DNA of 64,000 bases from Streptomyces coffeae (GTDB taxonomy: Bacteria > Actinomycetota > Actinomycetes > Streptomycetales > Streptomycetaceae). The stretch is from positions 186,001 to 250,000 of the forward strand of contig NZ_JAERRF010000004.1 of assembly GCF_016741875.1 (NCBI RefSeq), in the 5' to 3' direction. This document shows positions 7,978-17,758 of the stretch, one piece after another. The notes under the pieces are model-generated. The model did not search any database. It was not told the origin of the DNA and saw only the letters and a list, made by a program, of their open reading frames with translations. How positions within the stretch are numbered: position 1 is the first letter of the stretch; each line of letters starts with the position of its first letter. The position numbers and the translations under genes are program-made.

Positions 7978-9216
7978 TCAGCCGGAGGTGGTGCGCTGTG
8001 CGGCGTTGCGGTCGTGGGGCGCGGCGCCCGGTGCGTGGGTGGTTTCGTGGGCCGCGCCGTGGAGGACGCCCGCGCCTGCGACCAGGCCCAGTGCGCCCAC
8101 CGTGACCAGGCAGAACGACACCGTCAGCGAGGTCATGTCCGCGATCGAGCCCATCGCCGCGGGGGCGATCAGCCCCGAGGTGTAGGTGATCGTGGCCACG
8201 CCCGCGATGGCCTGGCTGGGGGCCGGGCCGCTGCGGCCCGCGGCGGCGAACGCCAGCGGCACCACGACCGCGATGCCCAGCCCGATGAGGCCGAAGCCCG
8301 CGATGGCGAGGGCCGCGTTCGGCGCCGTGACCACCCCGAGGCCGCCGAGCGTGGCGAGCGCCCCGCCCGCCCGTACCGTCCGTACCGCGCCGAACCGGCC
8401 CACGACCGCGTCGCCCGCCAGCCGGGCCGCGGCCATGGTGCAGGAGAAGACCGTGGTGCAGGCGGCGGCGACCGCGGGGGAGGAGTCCATGACGTCCCGC
8501 AGATAGACCGCCGACCAGTCGAGGCTCGCCCCCTCGGCGAACACCGCGCAGAACCCCACCGCGCCGATGATCAGCGCGGAGCGCGGCGGAAGCGCGAAAC
8601 GCGGCGGCGGATGCTCCTCGGCCGCGCTGCGCAGATCCAGGACCCAGTGACAGGCGATCGCGCCCAGCACCGTCAGGGCCCCGGCCGCGATGGCCAGATG
8701 CAGCCGGGCGTCCGCCTCGGCGTGGGCCGCGACCGTGCCCGCCGCCGAGCCGATGAGCGCGCCCGCGCTCCACATCCCGTGCAGCCCGGACATGATGGGG
8801 CGGCCCAGCCGGGTCTCGATCTCCACGCCGAGGGCGTTCATGGCGACGTCGGACATCCCGGCGGTCGCGCCGAACACGAACAGCGCGCCGCACAGCCAGA
8901 CCAGGCCGGGGACGAGCGGGGGGACCGCGAGCCACAGGCACCACAGGGCCAGCAGTCCGCGCAGTGCCGCGCGGGCGCCGAAGCGGTGGCTGATCCGCCC
9001 CGCGAGCGGCATCGCGAAGGAGGCTCCGATCGCGGGGAAGGCGAGGGCCAGGCCGAGTTGGCCCGCGCTGATGTCCAACCGCTCCTGGACCCAGGGGATG
9101 CGGGTGGCGAAGTTCCCGGTGACCGCGCCGTGGACCGTGAACACCGCCGCGACGGCCATCCGCGCCCGCCGTACCGGGATCATCCGGAGCGCCCCGGATT
9201 CCGTACCACTGCTCAT
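7978..9216 (-). CDS. MFS transporter (YbjJ-like)
   Basis: A 412-residue major facilitator with 12 hydrophobic segments. Visible family features include RIPWVQERL after helix 1, the loop motif GRISHRFGARAAL, and VAMNALGVEIE after helix 4. Such proteins resemble E. coli YbjJ, whose substrate is uncertain. ATG 9216 is preceded by GGAG at a good distance; a start at 9249 would add an unsupported stretch. A ROK pseudogene lies divergently on the other side of the intergenic region, suggesting that a sugar-responsive ROK repressor once controlled this transporter. Confidence 0.82.
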   Translation of the reverse strand: MSSGTESGALRMIPVRRARMAVAAVFTVHGAVTGNFATRIPWVQERLDISAGQLGLALAFPAIGASFAMPLAGRISHRFGARAALRGLLALWCLWLAVPPLVPGLVWLCGALFVFGATAGMSDVAMNALGVEIETRLGRPIMSGLHGMWSAGALIGSAAGTVAAHAEADARLHLAIAAGALTVLGAIACHWVLDLRSAAEEHPPPRFALPPRSALIIGAVGFCAVFAEGASLDWSAVYLRDVMDSSPAVAAACTTVFSCTMAAARLAGDAVVGRFGAVRTVRAGGALATLGGLGVVTAPNAALAIAGFGLIGLGIAVVVPLAFAAAGRSGPAPSQAIAGVATITYTSGLIAPAAMGSIADMTSLTVSFCLVTVGALGLVAGAGVLHGAAHETTHAPGAAPHDRNAAQRTTSG

Positions 9217-9298
9217 CGCGGTCGCTCCCTCCCCGACGCACGGCAGCACGGCCCGTCCCCGTCTGATGCCGGTGGGAAGCTATCAGGGAGCCTGCCTG

Positions 9299-10278
9299 AT
9301 GGATAGGCGATTTCTCCGGCCGGCGCCGGCCGGCGTTCGGCGTCGGCGTCTGCACCACATCGGGCTCGGCGCGCCCGGTCTGGTGGACCCCGCCACCGGT
9401 GAGCTCAACTCCCCTGCCGGGCTGCCCTCCTGGCACCGCGAACTGGCCGCCGCGCTGCACGCCGGGCTGACGGCGCCGGTGCTGCTGGAGAACGAGGTCA
9501 ACCTCGCCGCGGTCGCGGAACAGCGGCTCGGCGTGGTGCGCGACCGGGACACCTTCGTCCTGCTGTGGCTCGGCCACGGGGTGGGCGCGGCCGTGGTGCT
9601 GGACGGGGTGCTGCGCCGCGGCGCCTCGGGCGGCACCGGCGAGATCGGCTTCCTGCCGGTGCCGGTGCCGGGGACCGCGGGGCTGCCCTCGGCGACCGGC
9701 TGCGACGGCGGCTTCCACGCCCTCGCGGGCAGCCGCGCCATTTGTGAACTCGCCCGTGACCACGGTCTGGACGCGGCTCCGGCGCACGGTACGGACGACG
9801 CGGACCGTACGGACGACGCGGGGGCCGCGGAGGCGGTGCTGCGGGCGGCCGTCGCGGCGGGGGAGCGGGCGGCGCCCTTCCTGGACGCTCCGGCGGCCCG
9901 CGTCGCAGTGGGCGCCGCCGCGGTGAGCGCGGTGCTCGACCCGGGCTGTGTGGTCCTCGGCGGCGAGTCGGCCGTGCCGGGGGTACGGCCCTCGCCCACC
10001 GCGTCGCGGCGCACATCACCCGGATGTCCCCGCCGCGCACCGAGATCCGCCCCGGAGCCGTCGGCGGGGGCGCGGTCCTCCGCGGCGCGGTCCTCACGGC
10101 CACGGACGCGGCCCAGAACGACCCGTTCGGCGCGGGCTGGTCCAGTCCGGCCGACCCATGCGGGGCCCCAGTCCCGCAGGCCCCCGGGCCTGATTCCCGC
10201 TCCGTGGGTGAGGGAAGCCACAGGGGGTGGGTCTCCAAGTCCGCTGATCGTCATGGCACACTGGGCCCGTACCAGTGA
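9299..10278 (+). pseudogene. ROK-family regulator/kinase, N-truncated and frameshifted
   Basis: Homology to ROK proteins begins abruptly at IGLGAPGLVDPATG (about base 9358); the N-terminal HTH and the first half of the ATPase fold are absent. The frame continues with ENEVNLAAVAE and GVGAAVVLDGVLRRGASGGTGEIG to VVLGGE at 9967, where one G appears missing: restoring it after GAG 9965-9967 gives the family sequence GRAGGTALAHRVAAHI in frame +1, which then reads MSPPRTEIRPGAVGGGAVLRGA to a stop at 10278. One deletion plus loss of the 5' third make this a pseudogene. The 3' end runs up to the FMN riboswitch. Confidence 0.8.
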
Positions 10279-10283
10279 CGTCA

Positions 10284-10410
10284 GCGCACTCCGGGGTCGG
10301 TGAAAATCCGAACCGGCGGTTACAGTCCGCGACCCGTCCGCCGCCAGCGGCCGGTTGACCAGGTGAAATTCCTGGACCGACGGTGAAAGTCCGGATGGGA
10401 GGCAGTGCGC
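10284..10410 (+). promoter_or_regulatory. FMN riboswitch (RFN element)
   Basis: Cis-regulatory RNA that binds FMN and shuts down riboflavin genes. Closing stem P1 pairs 10284-10290 (GCGCACT) with 10404-10410 (AGTGCGC). Conserved RFN boxes are present in order: GGTGAAAATCCGAACCGGCG, then AGTCCGCGACCC, then AGGTGAAATTCCTGGACCGA, then GTGAAAGTCCGGATGGGAGG. The ribD start is 155 bases downstream with an AGGAGG site, leaving room for an expression platform; no U-rich terminator is obvious, so translational control at the ribosome binding site is likely. Confidence 0.97.
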
Positions 10411-10564
10411 GGCGAATGCGACATCACCGGTGCGCCGCCATCGGCGGTCCGCGCTCTTCTCGTGCGGGCCCGTCTGCCGATCCCGGCGTGTCGGCGGCGC
10501 CGTCGTTCGTTCGTGTCGTTTCCGACAGCCCCGGAGTCCGTGCCCGAAGAGGCAGGAGGACCCG

Positions 10565-11665
10565 GTGGCCACCGCAGCCGAAGCCGAAGCGATGCGCCAT
10601 GCCGTCGCGCTCGCAGCCCACGGTCTCGGCCACACCAGCCCCAACCCCGTCGTCGGCTGCGTCATCCTCGACGCCCACGGCCGCACCGTCGGTGAGGGCT
10701 GGCACCAGCGGGCCGGTGGCCCGCACGCCGAGGTCCACGCGCTGCGCGCCGCGGGTGAACGGGCCCGTGGCGGGACCGCGCTGGTCACCCTCGAACCCTG
10801 CAACCACACCGGCCGCACCGGACCCTGTGCGCAGGCGCTCATCGACGCCGGGGTGGCCCGCGTCCGCTACGCAGTCGCCGACCCCACCGCCGAGGCCCGG
10901 GGCGGCGCCGCCACGCTCGCGGCCGCCGGGATCGATGTCGCGGCCGGACCGCTGACCGACGAGGCCGAAGCGGTCAACGAAGCCTGGCTGACCTCGATGC
11001 GGCGCGGCCGCCCCTTCGTGCTGTGGAAGTACGCCGCCACCCTCGACGGGCGCAGCGCCGCGGCCGACGGCACCAGCCGCTGGATCACCTCCGCCGCCTC
11101 CCGCGCCGATGTGCACCGGCTGCGCGCCGAGGCGGACGCCGTGGTCGTCGGCTCCGGCACGCTGCGCGCCGACGACCCCCATCTGGCCGTCCGCGACCGG
11201 GACGGGGCGACCCAGCCGCTGCGCGTCGTCGTCGACACCCGCGCGACCATCACCCCCGGCGCCCGGGTCCTGGACGACGCGGCGCCCACGCTGATCGCCG
11301 TCGCCGAGGACGCCGACACCGGCCATCTGCCGGGCGTGGAGACCGTACGGCTGCCCCGCTCCGCCGACGCCGAGGGGCTCGACATCGGCGCGCTGCTGAC
11401 CGCGTTGCACCACCGCGGGGTGCGCTCCGTACTGCTGGAGGGCGGGCCCACGCTCGCCGGGGCGTTCCTCGCCGCCGGAGCCGTCGACAAGGTCGTCGGC
11501 TATCTGGCCCCCGTTCTGCTCGGCGCGGGCCCCGCGGCCCTCGCCGACGCCGGAATCACCACCATCGCGCAGGCGTTGCGCCTCGAGGCGGCCGATGTCA
11601 CCCGGCTCGGGCCCGATCTGCGCGTCACCGCTGTTCCCGCAGCCACCCTCGCCGAGGAGAACTGA
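10565..11665 (+). CDS. ribD: Bifunctional diaminohydroxyphosphoribosylaminopyrimidine deaminase/reductase
   Basis: Catalyses the second and third steps of riboflavin synthesis: deamination, then NADPH-dependent side-chain reduction. The 366 residues hold an N-terminal zinc deaminase domain (HAEVHAL near residue 50, then LEPCNHTGRTGPC supplying the zinc cysteines) and a C-terminal reductase domain (KYAATLDGRSA, SRWITS, VLLEGGPTLAGAFL). GTG 10565 is set by AGGAGG at 10554-10559. First gene after the FMN riboswitch; its stop is one base before the ribE start, indicating a single operon with translational coupling. Confidence 0.96.
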   Translation: MATAAEAEAMRHAVALAAHGLGHTSPNPVVGCVILDAHGRTVGEGWHQRAGGPHAEVHALRAAGERARGGTALVTLEPCNHTGRTGPCAQALIDAGVARVRYAVADPTAEARGGAATLAAAGIDVAAGPLTDEAEAVNEAWLTSMRRGRPFVLWKYAATLDGRSAAADGTSRWITSAASRADVHRLRAEADAVVVGSGTLRADDPHLAVRDRDGATQPLRVVVDTRATITPGARVLDDAAPTLIAVAEDADTGHLPGVETVRLPRSADAEGLDIGALLTALHHRGVRSVLLEGGPTLAGAFLAAGAVDKVVGYLAPVLLGAGPAALADAGITTIAQALRLEAADVTRLGPDLRVTAVPAATLAEEN

Positions 11666-11666
11666 A

Positions 11667-12326
11667 GTGTTCACCGGAATTGTCGAAGAACTGGGTGAGA
11701 TCGTCGCCATCGAGAACCTGGGCGACGCCTCCCGCTTCCAGGTGCGCGGCCCCGTCGTCACCGACGGTGCGAAGCATGGCGACTCCATCGCGGTCAACGG
11801 TGTCTGTCTCACCGTCGTGGACCGCGAAGAGGGCCCCGCGGGTGGCGAGTTCAGCGCCGATGTGATGGCCGAGACCCTGAACCGCTCCAGCCTCGGCGCG
11901 CTCGCCGTGGGCTCCCGCGTCAACCTGGAGCGCCCGATGGCGCTCGGCGGGCGGCTCGGCGGCCATCTCGTCCAGGGCCATGTCGACGGCACCGGCACCA
12001 TCGTCGAGCGCAAGCCCTCCGAGCACTGGGAGATCGTCAAGATCTCGCTCCCCGCCGACCTCAGCCGCTATGTCGTGGAGAAGGGCTCCATCACCGTCGA
12101 CGGCATCAGCCTGACCGTCGTGGACGCGGGCCCCGACTACTTCACCGTGAGCCTGATCCCGACCACGCTCGCCCTCACCACCCTCGGCGTCAAGCAGACC
12201 GGGGACCCGGTCAACCTCGAGGTGGACGTGGTCGCCAAGTACGTCGAGCGGATGCTCGGGGACCGCGCCCACGGCCCCGCCGCGACCCCCGCTTCCGGAA
12301 CCACCCATGGGGAGGCCGTCTCATGA
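11667..12326 (+). CDS. ribE: Riboflavin synthase
   Basis: Dismutates two 6,7-dimethyl-8-ribityllumazine molecules to riboflavin. The 219 residues contain two lumazine-binding barrels in tandem: the first starts [10 protein letters not shown] and contains [12 protein letters not shown], the second contains [14 protein letters not shown] and [14 protein letters not shown] short Ala/Gly-rich tail (from about residue 203) follows. The GTG start at 11667 sits right behind the ribD stop, with GGAG inside the ribD 3' end. Its stop codon overlaps an ATG (ATGA, 12323) in the ribBA frame. Confidence 0.96.
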   Translation: MFTGIVEELGEIVAIENLGDASRFQVRGPVVTDGAKHGDSIAVNGVCLTVVDREEGPAGGEFSADVMAETLNRSSLGALAVGSRVNLERPMALGGRLGGHLVQGHVDGTGTIVERKPSEHWEIVKISLPADLSRYVVEKGSITVDGISLTVVDAGPDYFTVSLIPTTLALTTLGVKQTGDPVNLEVDVVAKYVERMLGDRAHGPAATPASGTTHGEAVS

Positions 12327-12406
12327 CCGCCCGCGACCGTCTGGGCACCGTCCCCGGACAGATCCACCGCGAGGCCGCGAGCGCGCCCGTCCTTGGAAGG
12401 AGTGTC

Positions 12407-13756
12407 ATGAGCGAGGCATACGCGGAGACCGCGTCGCAGACCGCCGAGCCGCAGCCGACGACCCCCGCACCCCTGCTCACGGGCGGGGAGTGGCCCGACG
12501 AACTGGCGCTGGACTCCGTCGAACGGGCCATCGCCGAGATCGCCGCGGGCCGCCCCGTCGTGGTCGTGGACGACGAGGACCGGGAGAACGAGGGCGATCT
12601 CATCGTCGCCGCCGAGAAGGTCACCCCCGAGATCGTCGCGTTCATGATGTCCGAGTGCCGCGGGCTGATCTGCGCCACGCTGGAAGGCTCCGACCTCGAC
12701 CGGCTGGAGCTGCCCCAGATGGTGGAGCAGAACTCCGAGTCCATGCGCACCGCCTTCACCGTCTCGGTCGACGCCACCGCCGAGCACGGTGTCAGCACCG
12801 GTATCTCCGCCGCCGACCGGGCCACCACCCTGCGGCTGCTGGCCGATCCGCACAGCGCCCCCGGTGACTTCGCGCGCCCCGGCCATATCTTCCCGCTGCG
12901 CGCCCGCCACGGCGGAGTGCTCGCCCGGGACGGCCACACCGAGGCCGGGGTCGATCTGGCCCGGCTCGCGGGGCTGCGCCCGGCCGCCGCGATCGTCGAG
13001 ATCGCGGGCGAGGACGGCGCCATGCTGCGCCTGCCGGACCTGGTCGCCTTCGCCCGTAAGCACGATCTGGCGATCATCTCCATCGAGGACCTGATCGCCC
13101 ACCGCAAGGCGCTGGAGCCCATCGTGCGGCGCGAGGCCCAGACCCGGCTGCCCACCGCCTTCGGGGACTTCCAGGCGTACGGCTACCGCTCCACCGCCGA
13201 CGGCGTCGAGCACATCGCGCTCGTCCACGGCGAGATCGGCGACGGCGAGGACGTGCTGGTGCGCGTCCACTCCGAATGCCTCACCGGCGATGTGTTCCAC
13301 TCGCTGCGCTGCGACTGCGGCCCCCAGCTGCACGCCTCTCTGGAGCGGGTCGCCGCCGAGGGCCGCGGGGTGGTGCTCTATCTGCGCGGCCACGAGGGGC
13401 GCGGTATCGGGTTGCTGTCCAAGCTGCGCGCGTACCAGCTCCAGGAGCTGGGCCGGGACACCCTGGACGCCAATCTGGAGCTGGGGCTGCCCGCCGACGC
13501 CCGGGACTACGCCGCGGGCGCGGACATCCTCACCGACCTCGGTGTGGGCTCGCTGCGGCTGATGACCAACAACCCCGAGAAGACCACGGCCCTGGTCCGC
13601 CACGGACTGCGGGTCCTCGGCCGGGAGCCGATGCCGGTCCAGGCCGGGGAGCACAATCTGCGGTACCTGCGCACCAAGCGGGACCGGATGGGGCATGAGC
13701 TGCCCTGGCTGGACGGCGACCAGGCCGAACCCGTGTCCGCCTGCGGCAACCAGTAG
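12407..13756 (+). CDS. ribBA: 3,4-dihydroxy-2-butanone-4-phosphate synthase / GTP cyclohydrolase II
   Basis: Supplies both precursors of the riboflavin pathway. The N-terminal DHBP synthase domain shows [11 protein letters not shown], the [14 protein letters not shown] loop and [11 protein letters not shown]; the C-terminal GTP cyclohydrolase II domain shows the zinc cysteines in [20 protein letters not shown] and the [12 protein letters not shown] loop. ATG 12407 is chosen for its GGAAGGAG site; an alternative start at 12323 overlaps the ribE stop (ATGA) and would add 28 residues without homology. In related operons the riboflavin transporter gene ribM lies between ribE and this gene; here only 80 bases separate them. 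Confidence 0.94.
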   Translation: MSEAYAETASQTAEPQPTTPAPLLTGGEWPDELALDSVERAIAEIAAGRPVVVVDDEDRENEGDLIVAAEKVTPEIVAFMMSECRGLICATLEGSDLDRLELPQMVEQNSESMRTAFTVSVDATAEHGVSTGISAADRATTLRLLADPHSAPGDFARPGHIFPLRARHGGVLARDGHTEAGVDLARLAGLRPAAAIVEIAGEDGAMLRLPDLVAFARKHDLAIISIEDLIAHRKALEPIVRREAQTRLPTAFGDFQAYGYRSTADGVEHIALVHGEIGDGEDVLVRVHSECLTGDVFHSLRCDCGPQLHASLERVAAEGRGVVLYLRGHEGRGIGLLSKLRAYQLQELGRDTLDANLELGLPADARDYAAGADILTDLGVGSLRLMTNNPEKTTALVRHGLRVLGREPMPVQAGEHNLRYLRTKRDRMGHELPWLDGDQAEPVSACGNQ

Positions 13757-13862
13757 CCGCGCCGGTCACCGGCACCGAGTACATCCGAACGACCAACCAC
13801 CAGAACGATCCGAACGACCCGTACGGAACCCGTACGAGGGCACAGACGCACCAAGGAGAGAC

Positions 13863-14348
13863 GTGAGCGGTAAGGGCGCCCCCGAACTGTCCGTGAAGAA
13901 CTGCGGCGACCTGCGCGTGGCCGTCATCGCCGCCCAGTGGCACGAGCAGGTGATGGACGGGCTGGTCGACGGCGCGCTGCGCGCCCTCGGCGAGCTCGGC
14001 ATCTCCGAGCCCACCGTGCTGCGGGTGCCCGGCAGCTTCGAGCTGCCGGTGGTCGCCAAGGTCCTGGCGGGCCGCGGCTACGACGCGGTCGTGGCCCTCG
14101 GCGTGGTCATCCGCGGTGGCACCCCCCACTTCGACTATGTGTGCCAGGGCGTCACCCAGGGCCTCACCCAGGTCAGCGTGGACACCGGGGTTCCCATCGG
14201 CTTCGGCGTGCTGACCTGTGACACCGAGGAGCAGGCACTCGACCGGGCCGGGATCGCCGGATCCAGCGAGGACAAGGGCCACGAGGCGGTCACCGCCGCC
14301 GTCGCCACCGCCACCACCCTGCGCTCGGTCGCCGAACCCTGGCGCTGA
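13863..14348 (+). CDS. ribH: 6,7-dimethyl-8-ribityllumazine synthase
   Basis: Condenses the pyrimidine and butanone phosphate to the lumazine that riboflavin synthase uses; forms a large capsid-like or pentameric assembly. The 161 residues show the phosphate and ring sites: [43 protein letters not shown] and [19 protein letters not shown] 13863 is set by AAGGAGAG just upstream. A 106-base gap separates it from ribBA, so it is still probably in the same transcript. Confidence 0.96.
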   Translation: MSGKGAPELSVKNCGDLRVAVIAAQWHEQVMDGLVDGALRALGELGISEPTVLRVPGSFELPVVAKVLAGRGYDAVVALGVVIRGGTPHFDYVCQGVTQGLTQVSVDTGVPIGFGVLTCDTEEQALDRAGIAGSSEDKGHEAVTAAVATATTLRSVAEPWR

Positions 14349-14384
14349 GCCGGGTCGGCCCGCACCAGTAGGATGACGGGCATC

Positions 14385-14657
14385 ATGGCCAACAAGACGT
14401 TCGAGGAGCTCTTCGCCGAGCTCCAGCAGAAGGCCGCCACGGCCGATCCCGCCACCTCCCGCACCGCCGAGCTGCTCCAGTCCGGTGTGCACGCCATCGG
14501 CAAGAAGGTGGTGGAGGAGGCCGCCGAGGTGTGGATGGCCGCCGAGTACGAGAGCGACGCGGCGACCGCCGAGGAGATCTCACAGCTCCTCTACCACCTT
14601 CAGGTGATGATGGTCGCCAAGGGCCTCTCCCTCGACGACGTCTACGCTCATCTCTGA
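14385..14657 (+). CDS. hisE: Phosphoribosyl-ATP pyrophosphatase
   Basis: Second step of histidine synthesis: hydrolyses PR-ATP to PR-AMP. The 90-residue all-alpha protein shows the MazG-like magnesium site [13 protein letters not shown] and [14 protein letters not shown]. Start [10 protein letters not shown] at 14385 is preferred over an in-frame ATG at 14373 because it matches the usual family start. Monofunctional here, not fused to hisI. Located between ribH and hisG. Confidence 0.94.
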   Translation: MANKTFEELFAELQQKAATADPATSRTAELLQSGVHAIGKKVVEEAAEVWMAAEYESDAATAEEISQLLYHLQVMMVAKGLSLDDVYAHL

Positions 14658-14748
14658 GCCGTCGGTCGCCGACCCGCCGCGTCTGCCGGCTCACCGAGCC
14701 CCACGCCACCCCCTCGCAACCGAATCGCAACCGAAGGAAAGAACGCTC

Positions 14749-15597
14749 ATGCTGCGCATCGCCGTCCCCAACAAGGGTTCACTGTCCGAGCCTGCGTCGG
14801 CGATGCTCCATGAGGCGGGCTACCGGCAGCGCAAGGACCGCAAGGAGCTCGTCCTCGTCGACTCCGACAACGACGTGGAGTTCTTCTTCCTGCGCCCCCG
14901 CGACATCGCCGTCTACGTCGGCTCCGGCCGGCTGGACATCGGCATCACCGGCCGCGATCTGCTGCTGGACTCCGGCTCGAAGGCCGAGGAGATCATGCAG
15001 CTCGGCTTCGCCGGGTCCACCTTCCGATACGCCACCCTCCCCGGCACCGCCAAGGACGTCAGCGAGTTCGGCGGGAAGACCGTGGCCACCTCCTTCGCCG
15101 GACTGGTCACCAAGCACCTGGCCGACCACGGGGTGGACGCCGATGTGGTCCACCTCGACGGGGCCGTCGAGACCGCCATCCAGCTCGGGGTCGCCGAGAT
15201 CATCGCGGATGTCGTGGAGACCGGCACCACCCTGCGCAACGCCGGACTGGAGATCATCGGCGAGCCGATCCTGCACTCCGAGGCCGTGGTGATCCGCCGC
15301 ACCGGCGCCCCCACCGACGACCCCAAGGTGCAGCAGTTCCTCCGCCGGATGCAGGGCGTCCTGGTGGCCCGGCGCTACGTGATGATGGACTACGACATCC
15401 GCGTCGAGCACGTCGAGCGCGCCGTGGCGCTCACCCCCGGCCTGGAGTCGCCCACCGTCTCCCCGCTGCACCACGAAGGCTGGGTCGCGGTCCGTTCCAT
15501 GGTCCCGTCCAAGGACGCCCAGCGGATCATGGACGAGCTGTACGACCTGGGGGCCCGGGCGATCCTGACCACCGGGATCCACGCCTGCCGGCTCTGA
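14749..15597 (+). CDS. hisG: ATP phosphoribosyltransferase, long form
   Basis: First committed step of histidine synthesis; joins ATP and PRPP. At 282 residues it is the long, self-sufficient form: two periplasmic-binding-like catalytic lobes ([23 protein letters not shown], the PRPP loop [16 protein letters not shown]) followed by a ferredoxin-like C-terminal domain from about residue 205 that binds histidine for feedback inhibition. No hisZ partner is needed. ATG 14749 has GAAGGAAAG upstream. Lies 91 bases after hisE. Confidence 0.95.
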   Translation: MLRIAVPNKGSLSEPASAMLHEAGYRQRKDRKELVLVDSDNDVEFFFLRPRDIAVYVGSGRLDIGITGRDLLLDSGSKAEEIMQLGFAGSTFRYATLPGTAKDVSEFGGKTVATSFAGLVTKHLADHGVDADVVHLDGAVETAIQLGVAEIIADVVETGTTLRNAGLEIIGEPILHSEAVVIRRTGAPTDDPKVQQFLRRMQGVLVARRYVMMDYDIRVEHVERAVALTPGLESPTVSPLHHEGWVAVRSMVPSKDAQRIMDELYDLGARAILTTGIHACRL

Positions 15598-15651
15598 CCC
15601 ACGGCCACCACGGCCATCCCGCCCACCCGCCTCCCACGAGAGACCGACCAC

Positions 15652-16107
15652 GTGTCCGCCGCCGCGCCGCTGCCCGCCCTGCCCGTCACCTTCCGGCCGA
15701 CCAGGACCCGGGCGGTCCTGATGACCGTCGGCACCGCCGTTGTCATCGTGCTCACCGCGGTCGGGCTGCTCCTGGATCGCCTGAGCCCGGGGGAGAAGGC
15801 CAGCTTCATCATCACCGGCCTGATCTTCTTCGGGGTGCTGGTGCTGCTGAGCCGCCCCAAGGTGGTGGCCGACGCGGACGGGGTGACCGTGGTGAACCTC
15901 ACCACCAAGCGCCGCCTGGAGTGGGCCGAGGTGCTCCGGGTCAATCTGCGGCCCGGTGATCCCTGGGTCTTCCTGGACCTCGCCGACGGCACCAGCCTGC
16001 CCGCCATGGGCATCCAGCCGGGCATCGCCAAGGAGCGGGCCATCAACGACGCGCGGGCGCTGCGGGCCCTGGCCGAGAAGCACGGCACGGGCGGTGAATC
16101 GGCATGA
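15652..16107 (+). CDS. Bacterial PH-domain membrane protein
   Basis: A 151-residue protein. Two transmembrane helices (about residues 24-42 and 52-66) precede a bacterial PH-like beta domain (RPKVVADADGVTVVN, LEWAEVLRVNLR, WVFLDLADGTSLPAMGIQ). The domain type is common next to hisG in streptomycetes; function unknown. GTG 15652 follows CGAGAG at a suitable distance and lies 54 bases after hisG, so it may be the last gene of the rib-his transcript. Confidence 0.8.
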   Translation: MSAAAPLPALPVTFRPTRTRAVLMTVGTAVVIVLTAVGLLLDRLSPGEKASFIITGLIFFGVLVLLSRPKVVADADGVTVVNLTTKRRLEWAEVLRVNLRPGDPWVFLDLADGTSLPAMGIQPGIAKERAINDARALRALAEKHGTGGESA

Positions 16108-16325
16108 ACCGGGCCTTCGCGGCCGGTCCGCGGAGGCCGGGCGGCACTCCATCGGCCCGAGGGGCCTGCCCGTGACGCCCCATCCTTGATTACCCTGTTG
16201 CCGGGGCCGAACGGTGCCCCGCCCCGCCTTCTTCTGTTCGCGTGCCCCCGCGCGGCCGGCGGGCTCCCCTGCGACCCGAGGAGTGACTCCCTCCGCAGAT
16301 GGACGGATCGTCCTGTAGTACCTGC

Positions 16326-16351
16326 GCCGCCGCCGGCCCCAAGGCGGCGGC
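16326..16351 (+). promoter_or_regulatory. Perfect 9-bp hairpin abutting a start codon
   Basis: Arms 16326-16334 (GCCGCCGCC) and 16343-16351 (GGCGGCGGC) with an 8-base loop; the stem ends at the base directly before ATG 16352 and contains or masks the only AAGG-like ribosome binding site. If it forms it should repress translation of the CNNM gene unless melted or bound by something. Confidence 0.5.
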
Positions 16352-17758
16352 ATGAGCACCACCCTGTCCCTTCTGCTGCTCTCCGCGGCACTTGTTCTCA
16401 TCCTCGCCAACGGCTTCTTCGTAGCGGCGGAATTCGGCCTTGTCACCGTCGAGCGGCCGGACGCCGAGCGCGCCGCCGACGAGGGCGACCGACGCGCCCG
16501 CACCGTGGTCGAGGCGCTGCGCGAACTGTCCTTCCAGCTCTCCGGCACCCAGTTGGGCATCACCATCACCTCGCTGGTGGTCGGCATGCTCGCCGAGCCC
16601 GCGCTCGGCCATCTGCTGACCAGGCCGCTGGAGGCCACCGGACTGCCGCACGGAGCCGTGTCCGGCGTCGCCGTGGTGATCGGCATGCTGGTGGCGTCCG
16701 CCGTGCAGATGGTCATCGGCGAACTGGTGCCCAAGAACTGGGCCGTCTCCCGGCCCCTCCAGGTCGCCCGGTTCGTCGCGGGCCCGCAGTACGCCTTCGC
16801 CCGCTTCTTCCGGCCGGTCATCGCCCTGCTCAACACGGTCGCCAACCGGCTGGTGCGGATGCTGGGCGTGGAGCCCACCGAGGAGCTGGCCTCCGCCCGT
16901 ACCCCCGGCGAGCTGGTCTCGCTCGCCCGCCACTCGGCACGCGCGGGTGCCATCGAGCAGGACACCGCCGATCTGTTCGTACGGACCCTCTCCCTGGGCG
17001 ACCTCACCGCCCAGCATGTGATGACCCCGCGGGTGAGGGTCAGCGCCCTCCAGTCCACGGCCACTGCCGAGGACGTCCTCAACCTCACCCGGGCCACCGG
17101 GCTCTCCCGCTTCCCGGTCTACCGCGACCGCCTGGACGAGGTCATCGGGATGGTGCACCTCAAGGACGCCCTCGCGGTCTCCGCGCCCGACCGGCTGCGC
17201 ACCCCCGTCGGCCGGATCGCCCAGCCCCCGGTGCTCGTCCCCGAGACCCTGCCGGTCCAGCCGCTGCTGGAGCAGCTCCGCAGCGAGCAGCCGATAGCCG
17301 TGGTCGTCGACGAGTACGGCGGCACGGCGGGCGTGGTCACCCTGGAGGACATCGTCGAGGAACTGGTCGGCGAGGTCCGCGACGAACACGACGACGAAGC
17401 CGCCGAAATGCCTGATCTGACCCAGATTGTCACCGAGGATGGTCGCCACGCCTGGGATGTCGACGGCGGCTGCCGCGTCGACACCCTGCGCCGGATCGGC
17501 CTCGAGGCACCCGACGGGCCGTACGACACCGTCGCCGGACTCGTCGCCGACCTGCTGGCGCGGATCCCCGCACCCGGCGACACCGCCGAGCTGCCCGGCT
17601 GGAAACTGGCCGTCCGGCAGGTCGGCCACCACCGGGCGGAGCTGGTACGCATCGTCCGCGCCAAGACGGGTACGCCGGTGGGGCAGGCGTCCACCGCCAC
17701 CTGCCCGGCTGCCAGTACGGCCGCCGGTGCGGCCGTCGGGAAGGGAACCGAGCGATGA
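16352..17758 (+). CDS. CNNM/CorC-family membrane protein with CBS pair (first of two)
   Basis: A 468-residue membrane protein of the HlyC/CorC (CNNM) family, linked to Mg2+/Co2+ transport. Domains: DUF21 membrane region with about four helices (residues 1-190; the conserved IGELVPKNWAVSRP sits after helix 4), two CBS domains (about 200-325; VMTPRVRVSAL, GLSRFPVYRDRLDEVIGMVHLKD, DEYGGTAGVVTLEDIVEELVGEVRDE), then a C-terminal CorC/HlyC domain. ATG 16352 is the only plausible start: an in-frame TAG lies at 16316. Its stop overlaps the next start (ATGA), so the two paralogues are co-translated and may form a heteromer. Confidence 0.9.
   Translation: MSTTLSLLLLSAALVLILANGFFVAAEFGLVTVERPDAERAADEGDRRARTVVEALRELSFQLSGTQLGITITSLVVGMLAEPALGHLLTRPLEATGLPHGAVSGVAVVIGMLVASAVQMVIGELVPKNWAVSRPLQVARFVAGPQYAFARFFRPVIALLNTVANRLVRMLGVEPTEELASARTPGELVSLARHSARAGAIEQDTADLFVRTLSLGDLTAQHVMTPRVRVSALQSTATAEDVLNLTRATGLSRFPVYRDRLDEVIGMVHLKDALAVSAPDRLRTPVGRIAQPPVLVPETLPVQPLLEQLRSEQPIAVVVDEYGGTAGVVTLEDIVEELVGEVRDEHDDEAAEMPDLTQIVTEDGRHAWDVDGGCRVDTLRRIGLEAPDGPYDTVAGLVADLLARIPAPGDTAELPGWKLAVRQVGHHRAELVRIVRAKTGTPVGQASTATCPAASTAAGAAVGKGTER

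Noticed and set aside
14779..17632. Long antisense frames over hisG and the CNNM genes
   Set aside because: Products of third-position GC bias; the sense strand encodes recognised conserved proteins.
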